Shown here: positions 39,834 to 49,182 of the stretch, piece after piece
How the letters are laid out: every line of letters begins with the position of its first letter
Numbering within the stretch: position 1 is the stretch's first letter
NCBI RefSeq assembly: GCF_000376945.1
Contig: NZ_AQXU01000015.1
Coordinates: 1-64,000 of the forward strand
DNA length: 64,000 bases
Direction: 5' to 3'
Source: Leeia oryzae DSM 17879
GTDB lineage: Bacteria > Pseudomonadota > Gammaproteobacteria > Burkholderiales > Leeiaceae
Position numbers and translations under genes: made by a program
Notes under the pieces: generated by a model
What the model was told of the DNA's origin: nothing
Seen by the model: only the letters and a program-made list of their open reading frames with translations
Databases searched by the model: none

Positions 39834-39849
39834 TGGCATGTTTCCTGCT
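39834..39849 (+). promoter_or_regulatory. Sigma-54 promoter upstream of flgB
   Basis: Sequence TGGCATGTTTCCTGCT matches the -24/-12 consensus TGGCACGNNNNTTGCW at all but two fixed positions, with the correct GG-to-GC spacing. It lies 38 bp before the flgB ATG. Predicted RpoN-dependent transcription of flgBCDEFGHI. Confidence 0.75.
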
Positions 39850-39886
39850 TATATTAGCTTGAATATTTAGCGGGGTATAAAACATC

Positions 39887-40297
39887 ATGTTGAAATCCAT
39901 TGACGAACATTTCCGTTTTCTGGAAACCGCTCTGAAAGGACGCGCGTATCGTCAGGAGTTGTTGGGTTCCAATCTGGCAAATGCTGATACCCCGAATTAC
40001 AAGGCCGTTGACTTCGATTTCAAAACGGCCCTGACGCAAGCATTGGGAAAGTCTGCTACAGGTGGCGTGTTGCCATTAACAAAGACAGCGGCAGGCCATC
40101 TGGGTGATAGCCAATCCAATCCGCTGGACGTGCAGACGCAATACCGCGTGCCTTATCAGGCCTCGATTGATGGCAATACGGTTGAATCCGAAAATGAAAT
40201 GGCGCGTTTTTCAGAAAATGCCATGCAATATCAGGCACTTCTGAGCTTTACTACCAACCGCATCAAGACACTGCAGCAAGCATTGTCTGCGCAGTAA
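39887..40297 (+). CDS. flgB: Flagellar basal-body rod protein FlgB
   Basis: A 136-residue proximal rod subunit. It has the N-terminal rod motif LLGSNLANADTPNYKAVDFDF, and the C-terminal helix ending LLSFTTNRIKTLQQALSAQ. First gene of the flg rod/hook operon behind a sigma-54 promoter; flgA, flgM and flgN are not upstream. Confidence 0.95.
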   Translation: MLKSIDEHFRFLETALKGRAYRQELLGSNLANADTPNYKAVDFDFKTALTQALGKSATGGVLPLTKTAAGHLGDSQSNPLDVQTQYRVPYQASIDGNTVESENEMARFSENAMQYQALLSFTTNRIKTLQQALSAQ

Positions 40298-40318
40298 ACG
40301 TGTTAAAGGGCGAATAGC

Positions 40319-40729
40319 ATGTCGATCATGGGTGTTTTTCAGATTGCGGGTTCTGCCATGACGGCTCAGTCCATGCGGCTGAACGTAGTGGCCAGTAACC
40401 TTGCCAACGTGGATTCTGCCACCAGCTCGACCGGACAGCCCTACAAGGCGCGTCAGGTGGTATTTCAGGCTGCACCTGTGGATGGTTCGACGAATGGTGC
40501 CATGGGCGTGAAAGTATCGCAGGTGGTAGAAGACCCTGCGCCGCCACGTCTGGTGTACTCGCCTGACAATCCGCTGGCGGATGAGAAAGGCTATGTCGCC
40601 ATGCCTAATGTGAGCGTGGTGGAAGAAATGGCCAACATGATCTCTGCATCCCGTGCGTATCAGACAAACGCAGACATGATGAATACAGCGAAAACATTGA
40701 TGCAGCGGACGCTGTCCCTGGGTCAATAA
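40319..40729 (+). CDS. flgC: Flagellar basal-body rod protein FlgC
   Basis: A 136-residue rod subunit. The N-terminal motif [17 protein letters not shown] and the C-terminal [21 protein letters not shown] are family signatures. It lies 21 bp after flgB and 11 bp before flgD in the operon. Confidence 0.96.
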   Translation: MSIMGVFQIAGSAMTAQSMRLNVVASNLANVDSATSSTGQPYKARQVVFQAAPVDGSTNGAMGVKVSQVVEDPAPPRLVYSPDNPLADEKGYVAMPNVSVVEEMANMISASRAYQTNADMMNTAKTLMQRTLSLGQ

Positions 40730-40740
40730 GGAGTAAGAAA

Positions 40741-41409
40741 ATGGCAACAGTAACGACAGTAGATGGCGCCTCCAACCCGTTTGCCGCATTTAATACCGCT
40801 ACTTCGGGAACATCTGTCAGTCAGAATCAGGAAGACCGCTTTTTGAAGCTGCTGGTGACACAACTGCAGAATCAGGATCCATTGAACCCGATGGATAACT
40901 CGCAAACTACGTCACAGATGGCACAGATCAGCACTGTGAGTGGTATCGAGAAGCTGAATACCACCATCCAGTCTCTGGCTAGCTCATTTGCTGCATCCCA
41001 GTCTTTTCAGGCGGCAACACTGGTGGGGCGTAATGTGTTGACGGCAGGCAGCACGCTGAATCTTGCTTCCGGTGCGGCCCAAGGCGGTATTGAGTTGGGT
41101 GCGGATGCCGACAAGGTTACCGTTACCGTCAAGGATTCTTTTGGTAATACCGTTGATGAAGTCGACATGGGGGCGCAGAAAGCGGGCGTCATGAACTTCA
41201 CCTGGGATGGCACCAACACAGATGGCACGAAAGTTGCTGATGGTAAGTATACGTTCAGCGTCAAAGCAACATCGGCTTCTAAGGCGGTAGATGCAACGGC
41301 GCTGACCTACGGCAAGATTGCCAGTGCAACATTCAGTACCTCGGGTATTTCATTATCTGTGCCAGATGTCGGCAGTATTGCCCTCACTGACATTAAACAA
41401 ATTCTGTAA
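40741..41409 (+). CDS. flgD: Flagellar hook capping protein FlgD
   Basis: A 222-residue hook cap. N-terminal FLKLLVTQLQNQDPLNPMDN and TSQMAQISTVSGIEKL identify FlgD; the remainder holds the Tudor/FnIII-like fold with FTWDGTNTDGTKVADGKYTF. The cap promotes FlgE assembly and is discarded later. Confidence 0.96.
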   Translation: MATVTTVDGASNPFAAFNTATSGTSVSQNQEDRFLKLLVTQLQNQDPLNPMDNSQTTSQMAQISTVSGIEKLNTTIQSLASSFAASQSFQAATLVGRNVLTAGSTLNLASGAAQGGIELGADADKVTVTVKDSFGNTVDEVDMGAQKAGVMNFTWDGTNTDGTKVADGKYTFSVKATSASKAVDATALTYGKIASATFSTSGISLSVPDVGSIALTDIKQIL

Positions 41410-41421
41410 GCGGAGGCGAAC

Positions 41422-42696
41422 ATGGGTTTCCAACAAGGTTTAAGTGGCCTGAATACATCTTCTAAAAGTCTGGATGTGATCGGCAACAACGTCGCCAACG
41501 CCAGCGTAGTCGGTTTCAAACCTTTTCGTGCGCAGTTTGCCGATGTGTTTGCGGCCAGCCTGAACGGTGGTGGTACCAATAATGTCGGTATCGGTTCTGC
41601 GCTGTCTGCGGTCACGCAACAGTTTTTGCAAGGGAATATCTCGGTTACCAGTAACCCGCTGGATGTGGCGATTAACGGTAACGGCTTCTTCCGCATGTCG
41701 GATAACGGGACGATCGGTTACAGTCGTAACGGGCAGTTTCAGGTCGATAAAGATGGTTATGTGGTGAATGACGAGCAGCATCATCTGACCGGTTACCTGG
41801 CGGATTCTGCTGGCAATATCATTGCCTCATCTCCGGTAGACATCAAAATAAATACTGCAGATTTGTTGCCTGCCGCAACTGCTAAGCAAACGGTTGGTAT
41901 CAACATGGATGCCCGTTCATCCACGATTACTGCCCAGTTTGACCCGAATGATGCAACCACATTCAATAATAGCACCTCTCAGACCGTGTATGACAGTTTG
42001 GGTAACCCCCATACACAGGCACTGTATTTTCAGAAAGGCGCTGCAAATACCTGGAACGTGTACATGACCGTGGATGGTACTGGCGTTAATCTGAACGATG
42101 CAATGCCTGCAGCCAATGTCCCCGGCACACCTACGATTCTGCCAGCTCAGATGGTTTTTGGTACTAATGGTACGTTGACCAGTCGTGATACCTTCCCGGC
42201 TGCACAACCTAACCATCTGCTGTCTGCAACCTATACAGCATCAGGTGCCACTGCACAGACGTTTGACATCAATATTGGTACATTTACCCAGTTTGGTAGC
42301 ATTTTTAGTGTCAACAAGCAGACCCAAGACGGTTATTCTTCTGGCCGATTGAGCGGGATCAGTATTGGTTCAGACGGTACCTTGCAAGGCCGTTACAGTA
42401 ACGGTCAGTCACGCAATATGGCCCAGATTGTGCTGGCTAACTTTTCCAACCCGCAAGGTTTGCAACCTAAAGGTGGCAACGAGTGGTCAGAAACCCCTGC
42501 TTCAGGTGGCCCATTGGTTGGGGTTCCTGGCAGTTCCAGCTTGGGTCTTCTCCAGTCTTCTGCAGTGGAAGAGTCCAAAGTGGACTTGACCGAAGAACTG
42601 GTCAACATGATTACCGCACAACGTGTGTATCAGGCCAATGCGCAGACCATTAAAACCCAGGATCAGGTGTTGCAAACCCTGGTGAGCTTGCGCTAA
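41422..42696 (+). CDS. flgE: Flagellar hook protein FlgE
   Basis: A 424-residue hook subunit. N-terminal MGFQQGLSGLNTSSKSLDVI plus GNNVANASVVGFK, and the C-terminal ELVNMITAQRVYQANAQTIKT, bracket a variable middle region. Length is normal for the family. Secreted through the flagellar export gate to build the hook. Confidence 0.96.
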   Translation: MGFQQGLSGLNTSSKSLDVIGNNVANASVVGFKPFRAQFADVFAASLNGGGTNNVGIGSALSAVTQQFLQGNISVTSNPLDVAINGNGFFRMSDNGTIGYSRNGQFQVDKDGYVVNDEQHHLTGYLADSAGNIIASSPVDIKINTADLLPAATAKQTVGINMDARSSTITAQFDPNDATTFNNSTSQTVYDSLGNPHTQALYFQKGAANTWNVYMTVDGTGVNLNDAMPAANVPGTPTILPAQMVFGTNGTLTSRDTFPAAQPNHLLSATYTASGATAQTFDINIGTFTQFGSIFSVNKQTQDGYSSGRLSGISIGSDGTLQGRYSNGQSRNMAQIVLANFSNPQGLQPKGGNEWSETPASGGPLVGVPGSSSLGLLQSSAVEESKVDLTEELVNMITAQRVYQANAQTIKTQDQVLQTLVSLR

Positions 42697-42717
42697 GTAG
42701 CGAAAGGTTGATCTGAC

Positions 42718-43461
42718 ATGGATCGGTTGCTCTACATTTCAATGACGGGTGCGCAGCATGCTTTGTACAAGCAGGCAACCACCACGCATAATCTGGCTAA
42801 CGTCAATACCCAGGGTTTCAAGGCGCAGACGGACAGTTTCCGTGCGCTCTGGGTCTATGGTCAGGGGATGCCTACCCGTACATTTGCGGTAGATGCAACC
42901 ACCGGGACAGATTTCGCACCAGGGAGCCTGATGCAGACCGGGCGTGATCTGGATATGGCGGTTCAGGGCAAAGGCTGGTTTGCCGTTCAGGCAGATGACG
43001 GCTCTGAAGCCTACACCCGCAACGGTGGCTTCCAGATCGACAGTGAAGGTACGCTCAAAACCGATCGAGGGCTCCCGGTGATTGGTGATGGTGGCCCCAT
43101 CCAGATTCCAGCCAATACCCAGATCACGATCGGGCATGATGGCACCATTTCCACAGTACCCAACGGTACCGGTGTCACGCAGGTGACGGTGCTGGGACGG
43201 CTTAAGCTGGTGAATCCGGATGAGAAGCAGCTTAAGCGTGGCGATGACGGGCTGTTCCGGCTTGAGTCAGGACAGCCTGCCGAAGCAGATCCTAATGTTC
43301 GCCTGGCCGGCAATGCACTGGAAAGCAGCAACGTAAATGCAGCTCAGGCAATGGTTGATCTGATTACCCAATCCCGGCAGTTTGATATGCAAGTCAAGAT
43401 GATGCAAAACGCAGATCAGAATGCACAAAAAGCCGCACAAGTGATTAACCTCAACGGTTAA
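42718..43461 (+). CDS. flgF: Flagellar basal-body rod protein FlgF
   Basis: A 247-residue proximal-rod subunit. MDRLLYISMTGAQHALYKQA and TTHNLANVNTQGFKAQTDSF at the N-terminus and NAAQAMVDLITQSRQFDMQV at the C-terminus fit FlgF, as does its position directly before flgG. Confidence 0.95.
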   Translation: MDRLLYISMTGAQHALYKQATTTHNLANVNTQGFKAQTDSFRALWVYGQGMPTRTFAVDATTGTDFAPGSLMQTGRDLDMAVQGKGWFAVQADDGSEAYTRNGGFQIDSEGTLKTDRGLPVIGDGGPIQIPANTQITIGHDGTISTVPNGTGVTQVTVLGRLKLVNPDEKQLKRGDDGLFRLESGQPAEADPNVRLAGNALESSNVNAAQAMVDLITQSRQFDMQVKMMQNADQNAQKAAQVINLNG

Positions 43462-43476
43462 CAAGGATATTAGACA

Positions 43477-44259
43477 ATGATTCGTTCTCTCTGGATTGCC
43501 AAAACCGGTCTTGATACCCAGCAAACCAACATTGATGTGATCTCGAACAACCTGGCCAACGTTAGTACCAACGGTTACAAACGTCAGCGTCCCTTGTTTG
43601 AAGACTTGCTGTATCAGACCATGCGCCAGCCCGGGGCTAACTCGACCCAGCAAAACCAGATTCCGAGTGGCCTGCAGATTGGTACAGGTGCTCGCACCAT
43701 TGCGACAGAACGTATCTTTACGCAGGGCAACCTGCAACGTACCGAAAACAGCCTGGATATGGCCATCAATGGATCGGGCTTCTTTCAGGTCCTGATGCCG
43801 GATGGTTCGATTGGCTATTCTCGTGACGGTTCCTTCCAGAAAGACAGCACCGGGCAACTTGTCACCAGCAGTGGTTATCCGCTTCAGCCCGCCATCACCA
43901 TCCCTTCTGATGCAACCTCCTTGTCAATCGGCACGGATGGTACGGTGTCGGTGAATCAGCCTGGCAATACGGCTCCGACGCAAATTGGCAACATCACGCT
44001 TGCCAACTTCATCAATCCGGCCGGCTTGCAAAGTGTCGGGGAGAATCTGTTTCTTGAAACAGCCTCCAGCGGCGCGCCGAATATCGCTACGCCTGGCACC
44101 AATGGCCTTGGCGTAATTAATGAAAATTATGTTGAAACATCCAACGTCAACGTCGCTGAAGAGCTGGTCAGCATGATTCAGGCTCAGCGTGCTTTTGAGC
44201 TGAACTCAAAAGCGATCACGGCATCTGATCAGATGCTGCAAAAGCTGAGCAGCCTGTAA
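43477..44259 (+). CDS. flgG: Flagellar distal rod protein FlgG
   Basis: A 260-residue distal-rod subunit, the standard FlgG length. [20 protein letters not shown] and [20 protein letters not shown] at the start and [20 protein letters not shown] at the end are diagnostic. 15 bp after flgF. Confidence 0.97.
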   Translation: MIRSLWIAKTGLDTQQTNIDVISNNLANVSTNGYKRQRPLFEDLLYQTMRQPGANSTQQNQIPSGLQIGTGARTIATERIFTQGNLQRTENSLDMAINGSGFFQVLMPDGSIGYSRDGSFQKDSTGQLVTSSGYPLQPAITIPSDATSLSIGTDGTVSVNQPGNTAPTQIGNITLANFINPAGLQSVGENLFLETASSGAPNIATPGTNGLGVINENYVETSNVNVAEELVSMIQAQRAFELNSKAITASDQMLQKLSSL

Positions 44260-44283
44260 AGAGCAGGATGGAAAGGTAGTTTC

Positions 44284-44961
44284 ATGAAACGCATATGGTT
44301 GTTGCTTCCTTTGTTGGGCTTGCTGGCGGCTTGCAGCAATACGCCAAAGACCATTGTGGAAGGGCCTTTGACTGTGCGCCCGCCAAAGCAGGTTGCCAAT
44401 ACAGGGCAGAATGGTGCTATCTATCAGGCAAACAATAGTCGGCTGAACTTGTTTGAAGACCGTATCGCACGCAATATGGGCGATACATTGACGATCAGCA
44501 TCGAAGAAAAGCTGGATGCAAAAAACAAGGCAGAAACCAAGACCAGTACCAGCAATACATTTACCTCTACAACGCCTTCCATTACTGGCCCTTACATTCC
44601 CGGTGTCATCGAGAATCTGGCAAAAATCGGTGTTTCTGGCGCTTCGTCCTCCGCATTTAATGGCAAGGGTGAAAGTAACAACAGCAATTCCTTTACTGGT
44701 ACGATCAGCGTCACCGTCGTGGATGTGCTAAACAACGGTAATCTGGTGGTGGCGGGCGAGAAACAGATTGCACTGAATCAGGAAACGACGTTTGTCCGTT
44801 TCTCTGGCGTGGTGGACCCAAGAGACATCAAGATTGGCAATACGGTTTCTTCGACCAAGGTGGCGGATGCACGGATTGAACAACGTGGTGATGGTCAGGT
44901 GGATGCGTCGCAAGCAATGGGCTGGCTGGCCAAGTTTTTCCTCTCGTTCTTGCCGTTCTGA
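44284..44961 (+). CDS. flgH: Flagellar L-ring lipoprotein FlgH
   Basis: A 225-residue outer-membrane lipoprotein forming the L ring. Lipobox LLAAC with Cys17 as lipidation site. The conserved segment NLFEDRIARNMGDTLTISIE and the C-terminal VAEARIEQ-like VADARIEQRGDGQVDASQAM are present. Confidence 0.96.
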   Translation: MKRIWLLLPLLGLLAACSNTPKTIVEGPLTVRPPKQVANTGQNGAIYQANNSRLNLFEDRIARNMGDTLTISIEEKLDAKNKAETKTSTSNTFTSTTPSITGPYIPGVIENLAKIGVSGASSSAFNGKGESNNSNSFTGTISVTVVDVLNNGNLVVAGEKQIALNQETTFVRFSGVVDPRDIKIGNTVSSTKVADARIEQRGDGQVDASQAMGWLAKFFLSFLPF

Positions 44962-44985
44962 GATGGCACAGGAGTGCTGATAAAC

Positions 44986-46083
44986 ATGAAACGTCTGCCA
45001 TATTATCTGGGTGCACTACTGAGTTTGCACCTGCTTGCGCAAGGCGCCCTGGCTGAGCGGATCAAGGATCTGGCCAATATCGAGGGCGTTCGCCCTAACC
45101 AGCTGGTCGGTTATGGTGTGGTCGTGGGGCTGGATGGCTCTGGTGACAGTTCGTCTCTGACATCGCAAAGTCTGGTGACCATGCTAAGCCAGTTGGGCGT
45201 GCAATTGCCGGCGGGTACCAATCTGTCGGCAAAAAATGCCGCGCCGGTCAGCGTAACGGCAACCTTGCCGGCCTTTGCAAAACCAGGGCAAATCATTGAT
45301 GTTACCGTCTCCAGTCTAGGTAGCTCCAAAAGCTTGCGCGGCGGTACATTATTGTTGAGTCCGTTAAAAGGGGCCGACGGTCAGGTCTATGCCATGGCGC
45401 AAGGCAACATCTTGCTGGGTGGGGCTGGTGCGTCCGCAAATGGTAGCAGCGCGCAAGTCAATCAGCTGAATGCCGGGAGAATCCCTGCAGGGGCCACTGT
45501 GGAACGGGCCGTGGTGACGCCACTGGGGCAAGGCGAGTTTATCAACCTGGAGCTGACGACCACAGATTTTACAACCGCAGACCGGATGGTTGATGCCATT
45601 AATCGTAGTGTTGGCGCAGGGGCCGCCAAAGCCATTGATGGTCGACTGATTCAGGTGCGTGCACCCTCCGACTCCAGCCGACGTGTGGCGTTCATTTCCC
45701 AGATCGAGAACCTGACAGTTTCGCCAGCGACCGCTTCGCCTAAAGTCATTGTCAATGCCAGAACTGGCTCCATAGTGATGAACCAATCGGTTACGGTAGA
45801 TCATTGTGCTGTGGCGCATGGCAACCTGTCGGTAGTGATCGGTACCGACAATTCAGTCAGTCAGCCGAATGCCTTGTCCAGTGGCCAGACAGCAGCCAAT
45901 GCCAATTCGAATGTGTCCATCAACTCGGACAAAGGACAATTATTGTCCCTGCCAAAAGCGACCCGCCTGTCTGATGTCGTCAAGGCACTGAATGCGGTGG
46001 GGGCAACACCACAAGACCTGCTTTCTATCCTGCAGGCCATGAAGGCTGCCGGGGCCTTGCGTGCAGATCTGGAAATTATCTGA
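44986..46083 (+). CDS. flgI: Flagellar P-ring protein FlgI
   Basis: A 365-residue periplasmic P-ring protein. Signal peptide ends near residue 23 (GALA-ERIK). RIKDLANIEGVRPNQLVGYG and the VTVDHCAVAHGNLSVVIG segment are typical. Start at 44986 chosen so the signal peptide begins MKRLPYY; a GGAG lies 11 bp upstream, while a GTG at 44974 is the alternative. It is followed by a terminator, then a new promoter before flgJ. Confidence 0.95.
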   Translation: MKRLPYYLGALLSLHLLAQGALAERIKDLANIEGVRPNQLVGYGVVVGLDGSGDSSSLTSQSLVTMLSQLGVQLPAGTNLSAKNAAPVSVTATLPAFAKPGQIIDVTVSSLGSSKSLRGGTLLLSPLKGADGQVYAMAQGNILLGGAGASANGSSAQVNQLNAGRIPAGATVERAVVTPLGQGEFINLELTTTDFTTADRMVDAINRSVGAGAAKAIDGRLIQVRAPSDSSRRVAFISQIENLTVSPATASPKVIVNARTGSIVMNQSVTVDHCAVAHGNLSVVIGTDNSVSQPNALSSGQTAANANSNVSINSDKGQLLSLPKATRLSDVVKALNAVGATPQDLLSILQAMKAAGALRADLEII

Positions 46084-46113
46084 TTCGATTGTTTGATCTT
46101 TGACGGGTTCCTG

Positions 46114-46140
46114 ACGGCTGCCTTCTTGGCGGCCGTTTTT
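46114..46140 (+). terminator. Intrinsic terminator after flgI
   Basis: A 9-bp stem (46114-46122 with 46128-46136, one G-T pair), 5-nt loop, followed by five T. It lies 31 bp after the flgI stop and before the flgJ promoter. Confidence 0.75.
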
Positions 46141-46158
46141 CATCCGGCCTTTCCGAGC

Positions 46159-46174
46159 TGGCACGCTTCCTGCT
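46159..46174 (+). promoter_or_regulatory. Sigma-54 promoter upstream of flgJ
   Basis: Sequence TGGCACGCTTCCTGCT matches the -24/-12 consensus with TGGCACG exact and GC of the -12 element correctly spaced. It lies 40 bp before the flgJ ATG and just after a terminator, so it should drive flgJKL separately. Confidence 0.8.
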
Positions 46175-46213
46175 TTTTATCAGGTGTAGAGATCACTGCC
46201 TGAGCAAAAGACC

Positions 46214-47206
46214 ATGACTTTTTCCATTTCCTCCATACGTTCGCAAACCGAAGCGCCTGCTTTGGCGGGTGACGTTGCAGCGGTGGGGCAATTGAAAGCT
46301 GGTGTGCATAACGGCAATGTAGAAGCGGTGCGCAAAGCAGCCAAGCAGTTTGAATCCCTCTTGATGGAGCAAATGCTGAAAAGCATGCGGGCATCGGTCG
46401 CGCAGAGTGATTTGTGGGATACGGACGAAACCAAGATGTTCCAGGGGATGTATGACCAGCAAACGGCGATGGATATTTCCAGCCGGCAGGGCATGGGCCT
46501 GGCAGACATGCTGGTGCGGCAACTGTTGCCGCAAGATGGCGGCGTGGCGGCAAGACGTGCCGATGTCTACTCGCACGGACAAATGCCTGTTAGTCGCACC
46601 ACGTTGAAACATCAAGTCGAAGCCTCCTTGGCAGCTGACACCAGCGGACTGGAGAGCCCGGTCAAGCAAGCAACCGAGTCTCAGACGGCACTGACTGTCA
46701 CTGACAAGGGCACATCGGCTTCTGGCGTGCCGCAAGGTGATGACTTCATCAGCCGGATTTATAACGGCTTGCAGCGTGCATCCAGTCTGATCGGTGTTTC
46801 TCCTAAAGCCATCGCCGCACATGCTGCGCTGGAAAGTGGCTGGGGCAAACGGGAGATCCGGGATGCAAATGGCCGTAACAGTTATAACCTCTTTGGCATC
46901 AAGGCCGGGGAGGGCTGGCAGGGCAGAGTGGCGGAGATTACGACCACAGAATACGTAAACGGCAGTCCGGTGAAGCAGGTAGATAAATTCCGCGCTTACG
47001 ATTCATATGAGGATGCCTTTGCCGATTATGCAAAATTGCTGGCCAGTAATGACCGTTATGGCCAAGCCCTGAACAAGGGGGCAGACGTGACCGGATTTGC
47101 ATTGGCTTTGCAGCGCGGTGGTTATGCGACAGATCCAAACTATGCCCTTAAATTGACACAAGTAGCAAAGCAGTCACGCCTGCAGGCGCTGGCGACTGCA
47201 AGCTGA
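46214..47206 (+). CDS. flgJ: Flagellar rod assembly protein/peptidoglycan hydrolase FlgJ
   Basis: A 330-residue two-domain protein. Residues about 35-105 form the rod-capping domain (AAKQFESLLMEQMLKSMR). Residues about 175-325 form the glucosaminidase domain, with catalytic Glu207 in AALESGWGK. It scaffolds rod assembly and opens the peptidoglycan layer. The two-domain type is usual in beta- and gammaproteobacteria. Confidence 0.95.
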   Translation: MTFSISSIRSQTEAPALAGDVAAVGQLKAGVHNGNVEAVRKAAKQFESLLMEQMLKSMRASVAQSDLWDTDETKMFQGMYDQQTAMDISSRQGMGLADMLVRQLLPQDGGVAARRADVYSHGQMPVSRTTLKHQVEASLAADTSGLESPVKQATESQTALTVTDKGTSASGVPQGDDFISRIYNGLQRASSLIGVSPKAIAAHAALESGWGKREIRDANGRNSYNLFGIKAGEGWQGRVAEITTTEYVNGSPVKQVDKFRAYDSYEDAFADYAKLLASNDRYGQALNKGADVTGFALALQRGGYATDPNYALKLTQVAKQSRLQALATAS

Positions 47207-47276
47207 GAGAAAACCATGGGTTTTCCTCAAGAAATCATGAAAGCCGTCGATATTAAGACAGGCAAGGAGCAATAAA

Positions 47277-49172
47277 ATGAGTCTCTATTCCATCGGACTT
47301 TCTGCTTTGAATGCCGCCCAGATGGGGCTGGCAACGACAGGGCACAACATTACCAACGCAAGCAGTGAAACCTATCACCGCCAGGAAATCGCACAATTGC
47401 CGCAAACCCCGCAATTGACCGGTGCAGGTTTTGTGGGTAATGGCACGGTCGTTGTCAATATTGACCGTGCTTACAACAGCTTCATGGATCAGCAGATTCT
47501 GGAAGTCGGTGGCAAAGCAAGCTACTACGCGACGTATCGCGAGCAGATTGGTCAGATTGATAACCTGTTGTCAGATACGACTTCAGGGCTGTCATCTGGT
47601 ATTCAGAGCTTTTTTAGTGCCTTGCAGCAGGTGTCCAGTACGCCGGCCAACGTTTCAGCCCGTCAATCCATGTTGTCTGCTTCCCAGGCCATGGTGGCGC
47701 GTTTTCAGACGATGGATAGCCGGCTGGCAGATTTGTACAACGGTGCCGATCAGCAGATCGGATCATCCATCACCGAGCTGAATTCGCTCGCAAAACAGGT
47801 TGCTAACCTCAATGGCCAGATCATCACCGCAGAAAGTGTCTCCGGTGTTAAACAGGCCAATGACCTGCACGATCAGCGTGATGCATTGATTGCCAAAATC
47901 AATGACATTGCCAAGGTAACGGTATCAGTCGATTCCAGCGGCTACTACAACGTGATGATCGGTAATGGCCAAAGTCTGGTGGTGGGTACAAATTCCAATG
48001 ATTTGAGCGTTCAGCGCTCTGCTGAAGATCCACAGCGTTCTGATATCTATTTTGATAACGGTATTGCAAAAACCCTGGTTAGCCCTACCAGCCTGACCGG
48101 CGGGAGCCTGGGGGCCTTGCTGGAGTTTCGTGATGTGACCGTCACGCAAACCCGGAACGAACTCGGGCGCGAGGCCATGACACTGGCCAATAGTTTTAAT
48201 GCGCAGCATGAGTTGGGTCAGGATTTGACTGGAGCGATCGGCAAGCAGTTTTTTGACGTTGCAACTCCTACGGTGTACAGCAATGCCAACAATACCTCTG
48301 CTTCGGTCATGTCAGCCAGCATCAGTAACTATGGTGCATTGCAAGCCAGTGATTACCGGGTGAGCTTCACCGCGCCAGGTGTTTATTCTGTGACTCGGCT
48401 GTCTGATAACACCGTGTTTTCAGGTTCGCCTGGGACAGTTGACGGTGTTACTCTTTCTTTTAGTGCCGCTGCAGCGGCTGGTGATTCTTTCTATATGCAG
48501 CCGACAAAAACCGGCGCTGGTGATATCAAGCAATTGGTCAATAGTACGGCAGAAGTCGCCGCAGCCTTGCCATTAAGAACACAAAGCGGAAGTGCCAATA
48601 CAGGTGTGGCATCTCTGACACTGGATAACCTGACCACCACGACCGGTATTCCTGCCTATGGCAGTACCACTCCTATGCGTACCCTGACATATTCAGGGGG
48701 TACATTCACCTCGTCTAATGCGGGCGATACACTAAGTCTGAGTGGCAACACGCTGACCGTAAATCTTGCCAGTGGCGGAAGTTTGTCATTGACATTGACG
48801 GGCACGCCAGCCGCGGGTGATACCTTTGACATCAACCGAAACAATTCGGGTATTGCTGACAGTCGTAATGCCAACCTCTTGGGTAAGCTGGTGACTGCCA
48901 ACCTGATGAATAATGGTACCACCACGGTGCTGGGTTCATATGCGCAGATGGTTAGCCAGGTGGGTAATGCTGCAAACGAGCTGAATGTGATGGGAACTGC
49001 CCAAGACACTTTGCTCTCCAATGTAAAAGCAACACAGCAATCTTTCTCAGGGGTTAACCTTGATGAAGAGGCCGCCAAACTGGTGCAGTTCCAGCAGGCT
49101 TATCAGGCTGCGGCGAGGATTCTCTCGACTTCGCAGAAATTGATGGACGACATCTTTAGCCTGATGAGTTAA
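47277..49172 (+). CDS. flgK: Flagellar hook-associated protein 1 FlgK
   Basis: A 631-residue hook-filament junction protein. N-terminal MSLYSIGLSALNAAQMGLAT and TGHNITNASSETYHRQEIA, with C-terminal VNLDEEAAKLVQFQQAYQAA and ARILSTSQKLMDDIFSLM. The middle from about residue 330 to 560 is a variable Thr/Ser/Gly-rich region. Located 70 bp after flgJ. Confidence 0.96.
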   Translation: MSLYSIGLSALNAAQMGLATTGHNITNASSETYHRQEIAQLPQTPQLTGAGFVGNGTVVVNIDRAYNSFMDQQILEVGGKASYYATYREQIGQIDNLLSDTTSGLSSGIQSFFSALQQVSSTPANVSARQSMLSASQAMVARFQTMDSRLADLYNGADQQIGSSITELNSLAKQVANLNGQIITAESVSGVKQANDLHDQRDALIAKINDIAKVTVSVDSSGYYNVMIGNGQSLVVGTNSNDLSVQRSAEDPQRSDIYFDNGIAKTLVSPTSLTGGSLGALLEFRDVTVTQTRNELGREAMTLANSFNAQHELGQDLTGAIGKQFFDVATPTVYSNANNTSASVMSASISNYGALQASDYRVSFTAPGVYSVTRLSDNTVFSGSPGTVDGVTLSFSAAAAAGDSFYMQPTKTGAGDIKQLVNSTAEVAAALPLRTQSGSANTGVASLTLDNLTTTTGIPAYGSTTPMRTLTYSGGTFTSSNAGDTLSLSGNTLTVNLASGGSLSLTLTGTPAAGDTFDINRNNSGIADSRNANLLGKLVTANLMNNGTTTVLGSYAQMVSQVGNAANELNVMGTAQDTLLSNVKATQQSFSGVNLDEEAAKLVQFQQAYQAAARILSTSQKLMDDIFSLMS

Positions 49173-49182
49173 GGAGAATACG

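Noticed and set aside
47209-47225. Short inverted repeat before flgK (7-bp stem, 3-nt loop)
   Set aside because: The loop is too small for a stable hairpin terminator and there is no T-tract; probably chance.
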